A stretch of DNA of 64,000 nucleotides from Epiperipatus broadwayi (taxonomy: Eukaryota > Onychophora > Udeonychophora > Euonychophora > Peripatidae). The stretch is from contig JAQFVV010000020.1 of NCBI GenBank assembly GCA_028023455.1, forward strand, positions 12,934,385-12,998,384, written 5' to 3'. Position numbers and translations under genes: made by a program. Numbering within the stretch: position 1 is the stretch's first letter; each line of letters starts with the position of its first letter. The notes under the pieces were generated by a model. It searched no databases, was not told the origin of the DNA, and saw nothing but the letters and a program-made list of their open reading frames with translations. Positions 13,868-27,699 of the stretch are shown one piece after another.

Positions 13868-14267
13868 CAGGGGTCCCCAACCCTATGCCCATGGGGCACC
13901 ATGGTGCCCGCAGACCATTTTATGTGTGCCCGCCACTATTCGAATATGATAAAACATTATTTATCTGATACAAATAAATTTAATTTTTAAAATTTCTTAT
14001 AAATTATTGTATTATATTGTAATCAAATTGTAGGGCACATTATACTTTTACAGCCGTAAAAATATAAACGTTAATTATATGTTAAAATTTTATTTTTGAA
14101 ATAAATATTTTTTTGTATATTATGTGTATTATTAACAATATCCAATTATAAATTTACATTGAAAGAATTAATGATGCTTGTCATCTGGTTGAAAACAATA
14201 AATGGTGCCACCACCTAGCCGGTATTATAGAATGTGCTTTTAAGTGCAAAAAGGTTGGGGATCCCTG
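13868..14267. mobile_element. Non-autonomous hAT-type DNA transposon (MITE), 400 bp
   Basis: The element begins CAGGGGTCCCCAACC and ends GGTTGGGGATCCCTG, imperfect terminal inverted repeats of the CAGGG...CCCTG form common in animal hAT (Charlie-like) elements. It is flanked on both sides by the identical 8-bp sequence TACTATAT (13860-13867 and 14268-14275), matching the 8-bp target duplication of hAT transposases. The interior is AT-rich with two GC-richer subterminal zones (13880-13935 and 14185-14225) and no transposase frame, so it was moved in trans by an autonomous relative. Perfect target duplications suggest it is fairly young compared with the surrounding relics. Confidence 0.93.
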
Positions 14268-14279
14268 TACTATATAATT

Positions 14280-15355
14280 TCACAAACAATATGTGAACAT
14301 AGACAAACAAAATAGTCGATTATTATTTATAGTAAGTATTATATGTTTATATAATTAAGACCGTGTTAAATTTCACATATTTAAAACATTTTATACACAA
14401 ATATTTAAATAGGTATTTACAAATATTGAATATTTAAATACAAGTATAATTTATATACTTGGATATTGTATATTAAGTGAACAAATTTATTTAAAATATA
14501 ATTTTAAAACAGTATTTTAATTTGTAAATTTTTTTTATTCTTTAAAATGTATATTTTATTACAAAGTTAAGAAAATATTTTAATTAAATAATGCTAAGTA
14601 TTTGCAAAAACTTTTTAAGTGAATGTGCAGACAAAATTTAGCTCTTAATTGACAAGCCCTTAGCAATGATTGGAATTTGAGTCATACTGTAAAAACAATA
14701 TATAGAATAGTGACGTAAATGTGACCTCATTAGAAAAAAAACTATTTAAGTCACTGATTTTAGTTTGGTCTCTCTCAATTTGCATCTCCATAAACAAATC
14801 ACATAAAGTTTATGTACTATGTAATTTAGTAATATTTTGGAGTTTTAATTATAAACATGAGTGGCTAAGTAAATAAATTATTTGCTCAAAAGACTTGTCT
14901 TTTTAGGTTCTGAATAACGACAGATAATAAAAATCATCTAATTGTTAAATATATAAATTTAAGTCCTACAACTTATATAACTCATGTAATATAATTTAAG
15001 TGTCACAATGAATCCTATGGAATATAAGGAAATTACCAATGCTACTGTTGTTTTTTAAAGAAAACAAAATTAATGTCGCAGCATTAGATTTTAACATTTG
15101 ATTGTGGAATATTTTGTTTAAAAGTTGGTAATTTCATTAAATGGATAAAAACTTTTGAATGATATTTAAGATGAAATATAGTTGAATTTAAATACAAAAC
15201 CCATTTAGCCTATCTATGTACAATGAAAAAAAAAATTCCCAAGGACTTTTTGAACTTTGAGTTTATCATTATTTTATAAAGTTTATAGTTTCATAAGTTA
15301 ATATCTATTACATCAGTGAAATTTAAAAAAAAACATTCTTCACTGTGATCACTGA
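14280..15355. other. AT-rich non-coding stretch
   Basis: No gene or repeat recognised. Dominated by A/T runs and TA-rich words. Confidence 0.4.
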
Positions 15356-15358
15356 AGA

Positions 15359-16795
<1,437 letters not shown>

Positions 16796-16799
16796 TATA

Positions 16800-18480
16800 T
16801 ATATATATATATTGAAACGGAAACCTCGCAGCCCGCTTTCCATTTCACAAACAACCTAATCTGATCTAGTTTCGAACCTATTTTAAATGTCAAAATGTTA
16901 TATATAAGTCGAGCGGTAAAATTTGCTATCATGGCCACTTGAATGGCATCATCCATTTACATATGAAAGTAAGCTATAATTAGACAGGATTGATAAAAAT
17001 ATAGCATAGAAATGCTCATAATTTGTTATAAAATGTTTTATTAATTTATAAGTCAATTCTGAATTTTATATTTGTATTATATTCATATGTGGATGAATAA
17101 TTTAAAGCATGGAATGATGGTATAATGCTTTGTATATATATTTAAGATTAAATAAAAAGATATAATGTAAAATGTTGTTTTTAAAATATGTTTACTGTTT
17201 TCTGATTTAATGTTTTATAGGTATAACTGAAACAAAAGTTTTTTTTTAGATCTGTCAAATTTGTTTTTTTTTTTAAACAAACAATATAGGGAAGGAAAAA
17301 AATGATTAAAAAGGTTATTTATGTCAAGTTAAAATAAGTCATTGGTTTATAATTAAAAATGAGAATTTTGTTGTAAATAAATTTTTAATGACCACACCAG
17401 TGGGGTGAAAGTAAAATGTAGTTTACTGATTGAATTTGTTTGCAACAAAAGACTTTATCATTAAATCAGAATAACGTTACTATCTGCTAGGCCTTAAAAA
17501 TTTATAATACCTAAAAAGAGATCTAATTAATGAAATTGGAATCAGAATTATATAATTTATATATTTTGAACCACCCACTTTCTTTAATTTATCTAATAAT
17601 GACAAATATAAATATAAAATACTCTTCCTTCCCTACTAAACCATCCAATCTTTGAAGGTGCTTGGTCCTCAAGTAAAGTGAATAACATCATTAGCAGCAA
17701 GCTACCAATAATATAAACACTTGACTACTAGACAAATACTGACCAACTAAACACTTTATTTATTTTAAGGTAAACCCTTTAGGAGCCAGTTAATCACATA
17801 GTAATTAACAAGTTAACCTGATCAGCAACAAATCTAGTACCTGAGACCCCAGCTAGCTCATGGAATTGTAGCTGCCTTTAAAAAAAAAAAAACTCTGCCT
17901 ATCTAAAAATTCTATTTTTAATAATAAAAATTCACCATACGAGAAACATTGACGTCCTTAAATAAAAAATCCTTATTTTTAAAGAAAATTCTCCTTATTC
18001 TTTTAGTTTTAACTTAACCATTTCTTAAGAATAATTAAATCTTTCCATTCCAACTTTATTAAAATATTATTTCAGCATAAATATGTGTATTCAAATATAA
18101 ATATAAATATTTCAATGACAGTTTAAATCTTTTTTTAAAAAAAGTCATCTTGTTTTATAATTCAACCACGTACACTCTTTTCATTTTAAATAAATGTTTT
18201 AATACATTATAATAACTAAAATATACATAACATATTAAATTAAAATTCACACATACATACACTTAAGGTCTTTGAATAAAGTTAAACACAGAAGCTGATA
18301 TCATTTATATTTTCCAGATACTACTTGGTAAAGTTGAAAGTTTTATTTATTTATTTATCACAGGTTTTTTTTAAAAGAAAATCAAAAATTAGAGAATATA
18401 AAAATTAAACATTACCTAGGATTTGAAATCTGAATTAATGTACGTATAGCACAATGCAATTTCTATCAAATGTTATCTCT
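16800..18480. other. AT-rich stretch with minor GC-richer patches
   Basis: No gene recognised. On the minus strand around 16870 there is GGTTCGAAAC, a B-box-like string, and GC-richer patches occur at 16815-16850 and 16905-16965. This could be an eroded tRNA-SINE but no second copy is visible. The patch at 17640-17880 has higher complexity and no coding signature. Confidence 0.35.
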
Positions 18481-18489
18481 GATCGGTTA

Positions 18490-18660
18490 GCACTAATCTC
18501 CAGTAAATCTTCCTTCAATTTGTGATTTTGTGGATTTTCAGCATAGATACTCTGCTACTTTATTGGCTTTATCCAAGCATGGTTTGCCCTCTGAACTATC
18601 TGCCAATGTTATCGCAGTGAAGGCTCCAGTTAGTTGCACAATATGGTAAATTTAACAATG
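18490..18660 (-). pseudogene. Coding-like island, unrecognised
   Basis: Base composition is much richer in G+C than its surroundings. On the minus strand one frame stays open for about 40 codons with balanced amino-acid composition (contains LTGAFTAITLADSSEGK, then LDKANKVAEYLC), then hits a TGA and continues for about 15 more codons in the same frame (STKSQIEGRFTGD). That is unlike the lysine/asparagine/isoleucine-rich junk frames nearby. It could be a fragment of a processed pseudogene, an exon, or a transposon protein; I do not recognise the family. No convincing splice sites frame it, so a relic is more likely than a live exon. Confidence 0.3.
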
Positions 18661-18664
18661 CATC

Positions 18665-19565
18665 ATTTTGTTGGTATAACAATTTATATAGTTTTCTTTT
18701 GATTCTTTGATTTTATGAAATATTTTAAAATATTTTTAAAAAAAAAATACAAATGGAATATTGAAATTTAAATCGTCTAAACAATGACAAAGTTTTCTTA
18801 TGTCCAGCATTTATTATCTCGTGAAATTATTGTACTTTTACTTCGCTCTGATTGGGCTTCTATTTTTTTTCTTCAAAACTTTTACACACGCACACATTTA
18901 ATTATTTTATTATAAAACAAAGCAAATTTTTTCTTTATAACTTTTTATTACGAACTAATCAAAAATAATATTAAATCATTTTTATTTTACCCTTTTTTTT
19001 AAAAAAAAATATCTTACCCTCTTTAAAATCATTTATTATTTATTTTTCTTTAACAATACCCCCTCCCTACTCTTTTGTTTTTAATTTTCTTTTCCTTCAA
19101 CTTTTAACTTTTATTTTCCCACTTTATTTTTTTAAAGGTGAGATTTATTAAATATTACTACTTTTAAATAATACTATGTATTCGATAACCATGTACCTCA
19201 GTACAATTTAAATAAAATTTTTTTTAATGTAAATGAAATATAACACCTCAGAGACATTATCAGTAGAAGAAAATCAAATTATATGATTTTGGGCAATCAA
19301 AAATCAATTGGTCCTGAGGCAAACGAAATTCCAAAAGATGTTAAGGCTTGGTAGGTGGAAATGTATAAATAGGCTATATTTTAAGCGGGGAAAAAAACTC
19401 CATTTTTCTTTGAAGAGCTGTTACTATCAGAAGCTGAAAATTGTTAAATTTCACTATGTCCTGCTAAAAAGTAAGAATTTGCTGCCTTTCCTGTGATGGA
19501 ACGTTGAAGTTTGATCCACCCAGGCCAAAGCAACAACCAATGTTGCCCTAACAAGCTTATTATAA
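18665..19565. other. Non-coding stretch, no assigned feature
   Basis: AT-rich to about 19280, then higher-complexity sequence to 19560. A 62-codon plus-strand frame at 19308-19496 is basic (K/R-rich) and resembles no family I know. Confidence 0.35.
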
Positions 19566-19569
19566 AAAA

Positions 19570-19745
19570 TAGAAAATGCCATAAGCCATTCAAAAAAATT
19601 CATGTTCCTTCCAGTTTGAGTACCTCAGTCCAGCTAAAGGAATACCATCTTACATCATCTCACAACTAAATAGAAGATGCCATAAGTTGTTAAAAGAACT
19701 CACCTTCATTCCAGCTCAAATATCTTCAGTCTATATAAGTGGACA
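19570..19745. repeat. Two tandem units of ~101 bp
   Basis: TAGAAAATGCCATAAGCC...TTCCTTCCAGTTTGAGTACCTCAGTC at 19570 recurs, diverged, as TAGAAGATGCCATAAG...CTTCATTCCAGCTCAAATATCTTCAGTC at 19671. The second unit is incomplete. Confidence 0.7.
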
Positions 19746-19999
19746 TTTCTTATCTTTATAAAAATCGCTATCTTGTGTCGTAGTTTGGAAGATCCCTCTA
19801 TCGGCAAAATATGCTTGATTATTGTGAATTTTAAAGCACATTGAATACATGTTAGTGCCTGTTCAGACTATTTATTTGAGTTAGGATATTTTCCATTTTT
19901 ATTAATTACAGAGTCTAAAAACTTCTATCTATTGATGACTATATATATTTAGCAAAATTCAGCTTCACATATAATTCTAATTTACACTCATATTTCATA

Positions 20000-20250
20000 C
20001 TAACCAATATGGTTCCCAAATGATGCCTTCCATGCCATAAAATAAATTATCTATTTTAGCTAATGCCATACAATAACTTGTTCCATTTGTAAATTCCAAA
20101 ATATATAATAAATATTAATAATTCTGCCAATCTATCAGTGACTGGGATTTTATTGAACGTCAATTTTGAATTTATAATAACTACTTTCTCCTTCAATGTG
20201 AATGCACTTCACATGGCTAGCATAAAATGTTGACTGATCATGTCAATAAT
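20000..20250 (-). pseudogene. Second Ty3/gypsy RT fragment
   Basis: On the minus strand the segment around 20118-20180 encodes LTFNKIPVTDRLAELL, homologous to the RT segment YQISITNRAAELL of the pol at 5.2 kb. About 35 residues later comes AKIDNLFYGMEGII, matching a KIDNLF-like string at the same relative position in the first element. Nucleotide identity in the shared stretch is visible (for example 'aattctgc..atctat.agtga'). The fragment is heavily decayed and only RT is recognisable, which implies at least two insertions of one gypsy family in this window. Confidence 0.62.
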
Positions 20251-20421
20251 TCCACTGGTTATGACTTAAACAAATAAAGGTGCTTCTTTCTAATTATTCC
20301 AATTATACACTCTTGATAACATTTATATAGATTCTCCTTAATAATGGGCTAAACTTTTTATTGATGATACACAGTGGTAAAGATTTAACCTTTAAATTTA
20401 ATAATATGCAGGTACAGTCAC

Positions 20422-20477
20422 CTTTTCCATAAATATCTTTTTATGTCCACTTTTCCATAAATATCTTTTTATGTCCA
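20422..20477. repeat. Perfect 28-bp tandem duplication
   Basis: The same 28 bases, beginning CTTTTCCATAAATATC and ending ATGTCCA, occur at 20422-20449 and 20450-20477 without a mismatch. This is a recent local duplication. The motif TTTATGTCCA recurs nearby at about 20590 and 20625. Confidence 0.95.
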
Positions 20478-20499
20478 TTTATGTCTGTAGCTAATGATG

Positions 20500-22650
20500 T
20501 CAGTTTTCACAAGTGACATTTTCTTCTTACAACTATTGCTAATTTTCATCCAGTCTTTATAATATAATAATGACAGATCCACTCCATTGTTTATGTCCAT
20601 GATGACTTTCTGCTCAAATATTTTTATGTCCATGATAAGCAGATTTTTTTACATAGAGTTTAGTTTTACTTGAAGATTGAAATAATTTTAAATTAGAAAT
20701 TTCAGCATTATGATAGTAGAAACACATGATATAATGATAGAAAATCTTTATAACATACGGAAGTAATTAAAAGTACCATTATTACAATTTTTATTTCCAT
20801 TTTTTTTACATTTTCATTCAGATAAATTTCAAAAATCTTCCTTGATAATTACTTCAGCTTATCTAAAAATTGTTTGAAAATCAAGATAAAAATTTAATAC
20901 AGATTTTTAGTTTTTAGTTTACTTTTTTGAAGTAATCATATTGCTAGCAATAAGTATAACACCTCATCTAATTGTAATTCCACATTGTAGTTTTTCCATT
21001 TTTAAATTTATAAGATACCATTTCAATTTTATTAAGTTGGATACTTTTGCCTAAATTTAAATGAGTAGAACGGATGTATCATTAAAAATCACCTCAATTA
21101 TATGGTCATTATTTAAAAGATGATCATAACACTACCAGAAATAGCATTGTTATCATAAATGGCATTGGTGAATTTATTAGGATTTATGATAATGTTTTTA
21201 TGTCCAAATAATATCTGGTAAATGTCAAAAAGAAATTTAAAGTGATAATGATCAGAAAATGTTTGTATCCCCCTTGCAGTTTTAATACACCAATCTTTTT
21301 TCAGCCCTCTTGTCAATTGTGAAACGTCTGCATTTAAAGTTTCATATTTATTATAAAGCTCCACATTTAATTTATAATTCTAGAAAGAAGAAAATGCCAC
21401 ATTTCCCCTTTAAATTGAATCATTAATAAAAAGATCCCTGACAAAGAAACAGTTGAACTTCGGTTTAGTTCAAATTAGAAGTTGTAATGCTTAATAGCTA
21501 TTAAAATTTAGCATGAACAGAAGATTCATTTAAAAAATTAACATTAAGATTTTTATGAATATGGATATAATGAGACTTATTTTTTAATGAAATTATCATT
21601 CTAATTTTGAAAAATATTAGTCTATGATAGGTAACTCATACCTTATGGGAAAAAATAAAAAATGGCAGACCATTTGAATTTATAATACCAATACTATTAT
21701 TTCAATAATTCTTGCAAATTTTATTGTTTGTACTAATGTATATCTTAGAGACTTTAATATTATTGATGTAATAATGTTATAACACAAGGAATGTGATTAA
21801 ACTCAATGAATATAACAGTATAATATAATCACTACTAAAATGAATACAGCTACCAGGGCACAATAAGATTCTGATACTATTAGCCTTTTATTAACACATA
21901 TTTAATTAGATGTTACACAAAATCTCATATCATATAATACTCTTTCACTAATAGATAATTCCTTTTTTTAAAAAACTTGGAAGTCTTCTACTGTTTTATT
22001 AATTTTCTTTTCTCTGGAAGATGAATTTCACTTAGATCACTTATGCCAATCTTAAATATTAGTAGTTCCTTAGTCACAAGAGCTGTCGTCCTCCATTAAG
22101 GTTTTAAAGAGTTTGCAATGTGTAAAGAAAAAGTACATTTAAAATATTTTTTATTATTTTACTGCTTTAATGAATCATCTGACAAGAGTAATAACTTAGC
22201 CAGATAATGTGAAGCAGAAAGCTTTTAGATTGTTTTCATATTCTTTCCACTGTATTTACTGGGGTTAAAAGCTATTTATTATAAGTTAAATCAAAAATTG
22301 GACACTAGATAGTACTGACTTATCCAAAATGCACAAAATAATTGCTAATTATTAAACTTTTGTTAATGATAAACATGGGATTAGCACTTGCATATTCAAC
22401 AGCCATCTTTATATATTTTATATTAATAAGGCTAATAATTTGAAATTCTCATTCTAATGTAAATGTTGAAAGTAAGATGAGAAAGTTATGCAGTGTTTGT
22501 TGCAAAATATTCTTGTCAAAAAATCAACAGTCGGATTAAAAATATGATTTGGTACACACAAATCATATGATTATATAAGCTATTGAGCTTAGATTGAAAA
22601 TATTATTGTGTTTTCAATTTCATTCTCATAATTTTGTAGTAAAGTAGAGT
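20500..22650. other. AT-rich non-coding stretch
   Basis: No gene recognised. An 83-codon minus-strand frame at 21113-21364 has a more balanced composition (contains LTRGLKKDWCIKTARGIQTF) but matches nothing I recognise and has no repeat partner in the window. Confidence 0.4.
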
Positions 22651-22654
22651 AAAA

Positions 22655-22864
22655 GGTGGCTGCTGGAGGGTTGCATTAGATCCTAAGATCTAGGTACAGT
22701 GCTTTCAGATCCAAGGCTCCTCACTGATGATGGCCACAAGCCAGAAACTAGTCTGGGGATATTGGATGGGTAGGCACTAGATAGGGATTTTATGCACAAG
22801 CCTTCTGGCATCCATTGATTACTGTTTGGCACAGGGTGGCACTACTGTATAGAGAGTTTTGCCT
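22655..22864 (+). repeat. Ribozyme-bearing repeat family 1, full-length-like copy
   Basis: About 210 bp of high-complexity sequence in AT-rich flanks. Its central part from GGCCACAAG through CTGGGGATATTGGAT, GTAGGCACTAGAT, TTTTATGCACAAGCCT and ATCCATTGATTACT to GTATAGAGAGTTTTGCCT is shared with 51520-51653. The left 70 bp (from GGTGGCTGCTGG) is present only here. It contains the hammerhead ribozyme listed next. There is no open frame; it is probably a non-coding retroposon or retrozyme-like unit. Confidence 0.8.
22709..22767 (+). ncRNA. Predicted hammerhead ribozyme (type I), complete
   Basis: All invariant positions are present in order: CTGATGA at 22724-22730; stem II TGGC/GCCA closing the loop CACAA (22731-22743); GAAA at 22744-22747; a two-base-pair stem III (AC with GT, loop TA); and the cleavage triplet GTC ending at 22753. 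Stem I closes perfectly: TCCTCA (22718-22723) pairs with TGGGGA (22754-22759), including one G-U. After an internal loop (GGC opposite TA), ATCCAA (22709-22714) pairs with TTGGAT (22762-22767). The very short stem III is the architecture of ribozymes found in Penelope-like elements, schistosome SINE-like repeats and animal retrozymes. The RNA is expected to cleave itself after C22753. Chance formation of the core plus 12 matched stem I pairs and stem II is very unlikely. Activity is predicted, not shown. Confidence 0.88.
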
Positions 22865-22879
22865 TTGTTTACAGTATTT

Positions 22880-25800
22880 AAATCATTGACTAATATAATA
22901 TAAACGAAGTAAAGATCACAGTGCATATATATACACACACAATGCTAAGCAAATAGGCAGGTAATATAATCGACCATGAATTAGCAATTCACTTTTAGTG
23001 CTTAAGCTTCTCATGGACCCCTGAATAATAAATAATTTGATTATTTTTGCTCTGCATGGTTATTGCAATAATCAAGTGATGGATATTAATATGATATTAT
23101 CATTTTTTGTTCATTATTCAAACTTACAATGGTTCTCTAAACCAAGTTAACAGTTCCTAAAATAGATGTTGAAAATAAACTGAAAATTTTATGCTTGTTA
23201 TATGCTGTACTGTACTGAATTTATTTTATATTTAAAAATTTTAAAGTCAAGTTTAAATTGCTAAAGTTTAAATATTGATTTAAAATTTACTTTAAAATTC
23301 AAACTTTAAAAAGCAATATTGTTGTATACTCATTTATTTAAATGCATTTGAAAAATCATCTAAAACTAAAATCTGCCAGAATTTGCACAAATTTGTCCAA
23401 CAAACACATTTACTATTTTAAAGATTACTAGTAAACATTGTCATTTATAAAGAAAGTTAAATCAGTCATTACTATTTTTGAAGATTGTTATTAGTTCATA
23501 TATATAATGACTTTCCTTTTTAAAATTGACAAATACATTCTTTTAATAAAAAAAAAAAAAGATGAAAAAAACATAAAAAGTAACGAAAGTGGGGGGTTGG
23601 CATTGGGAATAAGGGGTTTCTGTTGATTCACAATAATGATCTTGGAAAATAACACAACATAATGTGTTATCATTTTCTCAAAAAGAAAAACACTCATATA
23701 TCTTGAAACAGTCTGATGCTTTTTAATTCAGTTTCTTTTTTATTTCATTTTTGAGAGAGAGAGAAAAAATTCACATGCTGACAATTTTTAATCATTATGT
23801 TTTGAAAAAAAAAAAAAAAATTAATGCCAGGGTCAGATTTTACACTTATCACATACTGACATTCAAATACACACAGGTTAAAGTTAACAATTTAAAAAAA
23901 AAAAAAAAAATCATAGAGGCTCAAAAGTTTTTTGTATAAGAGAAAATAAATAATTATGTAAAAGTAAAAAAAGGAAATACAATTAAATTTACATAATTTA
24001 TAGCTACAATTATTTAGTGCATATGCAAATAATAATATGGTATTAATTTGAAAAATCATATATGATGCTTGAATACAGATATTGTGGTATATCAATATAT
24101 ATATACATTATATATTTAAGAGCCTAATGGTGTAATTGAATTATATTCACCTATCATGCATATGACTCTGTTGTGAGTTGGATAAAATTAAAAAAAATAT
24201 TTCTAGGCTTTAATCAGAATTAGTTTTACAAATAGCCAGCCCATAGCTGTATCACCCATACTTGGACAGAAAGTGGTTATTTATTTTTTCTTAGTAGAAA
24301 AGTAAAACAAAATTTGAAAAAAGCTTAAACCATCGCCATCAAGAAATTGACAGACTGATGAGAAATGTCTTCTTATACTGATCCTTTTAGGAGATTTCTG
24401 GAGAAAAATTTGCCTTACAATAGAATGTTTAAAAGTTGTTTTACTTTTAAATTTAAATAAATATATATATATATTGTATGTAAATGACTCATTTCAAACA
24501 CATAGATATATTATTTATCTAAAAAAAATTTTCTTTTATATATATAGATTTATGTGTGTATTTATTATTATATATAATTTATAAATACTTAATAAATAAG
24601 CAGTTGTAAAGAAAGAAGGTAATAATATTTAATATTGATTTATTATATTTTGTTAAATAATGTGTTGAAATTATTTAACTATATTTTTGTTAAATAAGGC
24701 AGATCAGAAAGAAAGTGTAAAATAAGGTGATCAGATTAGTAGATTAGGAGATAAAAAGAAATGTGCACGTGCAAAAGAGTGTGAAAGAATAAGAACGTCT
24801 GTATAAACACCAAAACACTTTTACACCTATTTCTAATGACTATAGATTGCCAGCTTTATTGTTTGTGTTATCTGTGTCTAAGATTATTTTTATAAAGGGG
24901 GTGCTTTGATGTAATAAAACGTGATTATTAATTTTCTTGTAAAATTGCGACAGACCATCAAACTTGTGAAGCTTTTGATCTTTGTTTGTCTCAAGATAAC
25001 AGGATTTGCAGCTGGCCTTTTTTTTTTGGTCAGAAATTTGAAATAAAAACCGAGTGAAATAATATTGAAGGGAGCAGTTCAATTTTTGTTTGGAGGAGAG
25101 TGATCTAACAATATGTAGTTTTAAAAAGAAAGTCAATCATTAATATTACTACGGTCAGTTTTTTTTAATGTTATTAGGAAGAGATGTAATGATCAGTTTA
25201 TTCATTATTATTAGACAGAGATTTGGTGATTGAGTTCATGAAAACTAAAAGGAAATGGACAGTTTTCATTTTTTATTTTTAAGAGTGAGAGCGATTAATT
25301 TTTTTTTTTTTTACTCTTTAAAAATTGAGGAAGAAAAAAAATGACTCTTGTTTTAAAGTCAGGATAGATGAAGATGTGCGTATATATAAGTAATTCCCAG
25401 CAAGATTAAGATAAAGAAGAAAAAAATGGAACAAAATTGAATTTATTGGAAGAAGTTATTAACAGTTCTATGAAATGATATTAATATATTTTGCTGTGTA
25501 TAATATAATGAATTTGCATTGCTAAAACCATTCTTTTGCTTCCTGAAATACCCATCATGGGTTGAAATCACTGATCTGTCTATGGACTCATATACCAATC
25601 AAATAATAACCAACAAAATGATAGTTTAAAGCCAACCACACAAGCTATTTGAAATGCTTCTTTTCTGGCTCCTGGTCCATTATAGGCTCATTACCTTTGG
25701 ATGGAGGGAGAAGGGGAAGGAAGAGGAAAAGAAAAATGTATAAAGGCCTTATAATTAGGTTTGATTAAGCTATCAACCAATTTTTTTTTTGTTAAAATTT

Positions 25801-27010
25801 TCCTCATAGTCATCTAAAGTGTCTACAATGTTTTTTTTTTAAATGGGAGAGACAAGCAAATCCACCAGTTCATACTTATCTAAAAGTACTTGTAATAACT
25901 CTTTTTGAGAAAATTAGAAGAAAGCCAGTCACCGAATTCAGCGTTATCAAAAGTATCAACAATAAATAATTTTAAAGTTGTGGAAACAGCAAGTCAATTA
26001 ATTCATGTTTATTAGAAGGTATCTGCAAGAACTTTTTTTTTAAATGGAGCAAAGACAAGCAGTCTGAAAATTCAAACTCGGGACATTTATAAGAAGTGAA
26101 AGTAATCGGGTAACTATGAACTTTCCTTAACAGATCTTTTATTATTGCTTATTAAAAGTAAACCTTAATTTATTGGTCAAAGCATTATTTTTTTTTTTGA
26201 TACAGAAACATTAAAGGCTTGTTTATCGATAGTTATTCTCAATATCACATAACATAACACAAACACAGTTTAAATCTTTAAACTTAAATTTTCATTATTT
26301 TTTTTTATTTTTTTTTTTATATTATATATTGTAATATTGAAATGTTTTTTTTTATTGTTCTTCATTTGTTATGATAATGAGCAACCTATAAATATATGCA
26401 TTTATAATGTTTTTTTTTTTTTTTTTTTTATCTTGTTGCATATTAAAATTGATATAATGTATTTTATTTTCTTTTGCTAAAAGGTTGCAAGAATATTTTT
26501 TTATATATGTAATTTATGTATTAATCTCTAATATAGGGGTATACATTTTAAACATATATGTTAACATTACCGAATGTGTGCATGTGTAACTGCTTATACA
26601 AACACGTCAAAAGAATAGGTTATACATAATTAGTTTAAATATGAGAAATTATAAAGCAAGGCTTACATATGAATGGAAGTGAAATAAAACACAAGTTACA
26701 TATGAAATTTATTTTTATGATATAATAAGTTAGGAAAGTCTTAAGTAAGCATTCCATGAAATATATTTTTTTAAATGTCATTTTAAGCCAGCTTATTTTA
26801 AAATTATCCAAAATGACGAACTTGTATATAAAATTTTGTATTAGTTCTATATTGAATTAATGTAATAATAAGCCATTTATCTAATTAGTAAATTTGATTT
26901 TAAAGAAGGAAAGAAGAATAGTATTAATAAAATATAATTATATATCTTAATTGGTTTCCGAGTTCTTATTAAAAATATTGTTGTATTTTTCTTGTCTTAA
27001 TTCTATTGTT
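22880..27010. other. AT-rich non-coding stretch with homopolymer runs
   Basis: No gene recognised. Poly-A runs at 23550-23562, 23805-23820 and 23893-23910, a GA-rich tract at 25700-25736, and poly-T runs at 25297-25312 and 26411-26429. A 98-codon minus-strand frame at 24840-25136 (contains CKSCYLETNKDQKLHKFDGL) is the least junk-like frame here but matches no known family. It could be a lineage-specific small gene or chance. Confidence 0.4.
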
Positions 27011-27014
27011 TTAA

Positions 27015-27115
27015 ATGATCATCATCATCATCGCTCACAGATATTAAGAATCATCATTCGTAAATATTGAGCAAGCATTCGCAAATATTAAGAAAGCGCT
27101 CGCAAAATGTTAAGT
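27015..27115. repeat. (ATC)n and ~22-bp decayed tandem units
   Basis: A short ATCATCATCATC run is followed by three imperfect units of the form CATTCGTAAATATTGAGCAAG, CATTCGCAAATATTAAGAAAG and CGCTCGCAAAATGTTAAG. The period is about 20-22 bp. Confidence 0.6.
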
Positions 27116-27616
27116 AAACTAGAATGTTGATTTACCTTTAAGTATTTAGGGATTATGCTTGATAATAACCAAATTTTAATAATTATAGTTCAACAATAGA
27201 AAGCTAAAATTATGTTGAGTCCATGAGTTTTGATCATCCTCATCAAAGATGGATATTGTATTATTGATTAAAACAACTTTTAAACATGGTTCTGTACATG
27301 AGTTATGATCGCCATCATCATTAATAAATTATAATCATTAAATCTAATGTTTAACATAATTAATATATTTAGTAAATAAGGATTTATAGAAAGTTGAATA
27401 TCATGCATAGAGATTCGTGATGATCAGTCATCATCACTAGTATTATTAAATCCTAGTTTTAACTATAAAAGTATTTTAGTAAATAAACATAAACTTATAT
27501 AAATGCTAGTGAATGTAATAATTAAATCCCAGTTTGACATGGGATGATTTTAAAAAGTGCTTATGAGTTTATAAAGATAAATTTATTGTTGTGAGTTTAT
27601 TAATAAGCTATGGCTG

Positions 27617-27692
27617 GTATCATCATCACTATTATTATCATTATTATTATGATATCATCACCATCATCATCATTATTATCATCATCATTATT
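27617..27692. repeat. Mixed (ATC)n/(ATT)n microsatellite
   Basis: ATC and ATT trinucleotides alternate for about 75 bases with interruptions near 27640-27655. Non-coding. Confidence 0.85.
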
Positions 27693-27699
27693 ACCTTTA

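Noticed and set aside
24354-24400. CTGATGAGAAATGTC as a hammerhead core
   Set aside because: No stem II closes before the GAAA-like string and there is no matching stem I.
24840-25136. 98-codon minus-strand frame as a gene
   Set aside because: No recognised domain, no context and a lysine-rich AT-driven composition; kept only as a note in the stretch description.
27015-27115. Short spaced repeats as a CRISPR-like array
   Set aside because: Units are directly adjacent, imperfect and in a eukaryotic AT-rich context; this is a decayed minisatellite.
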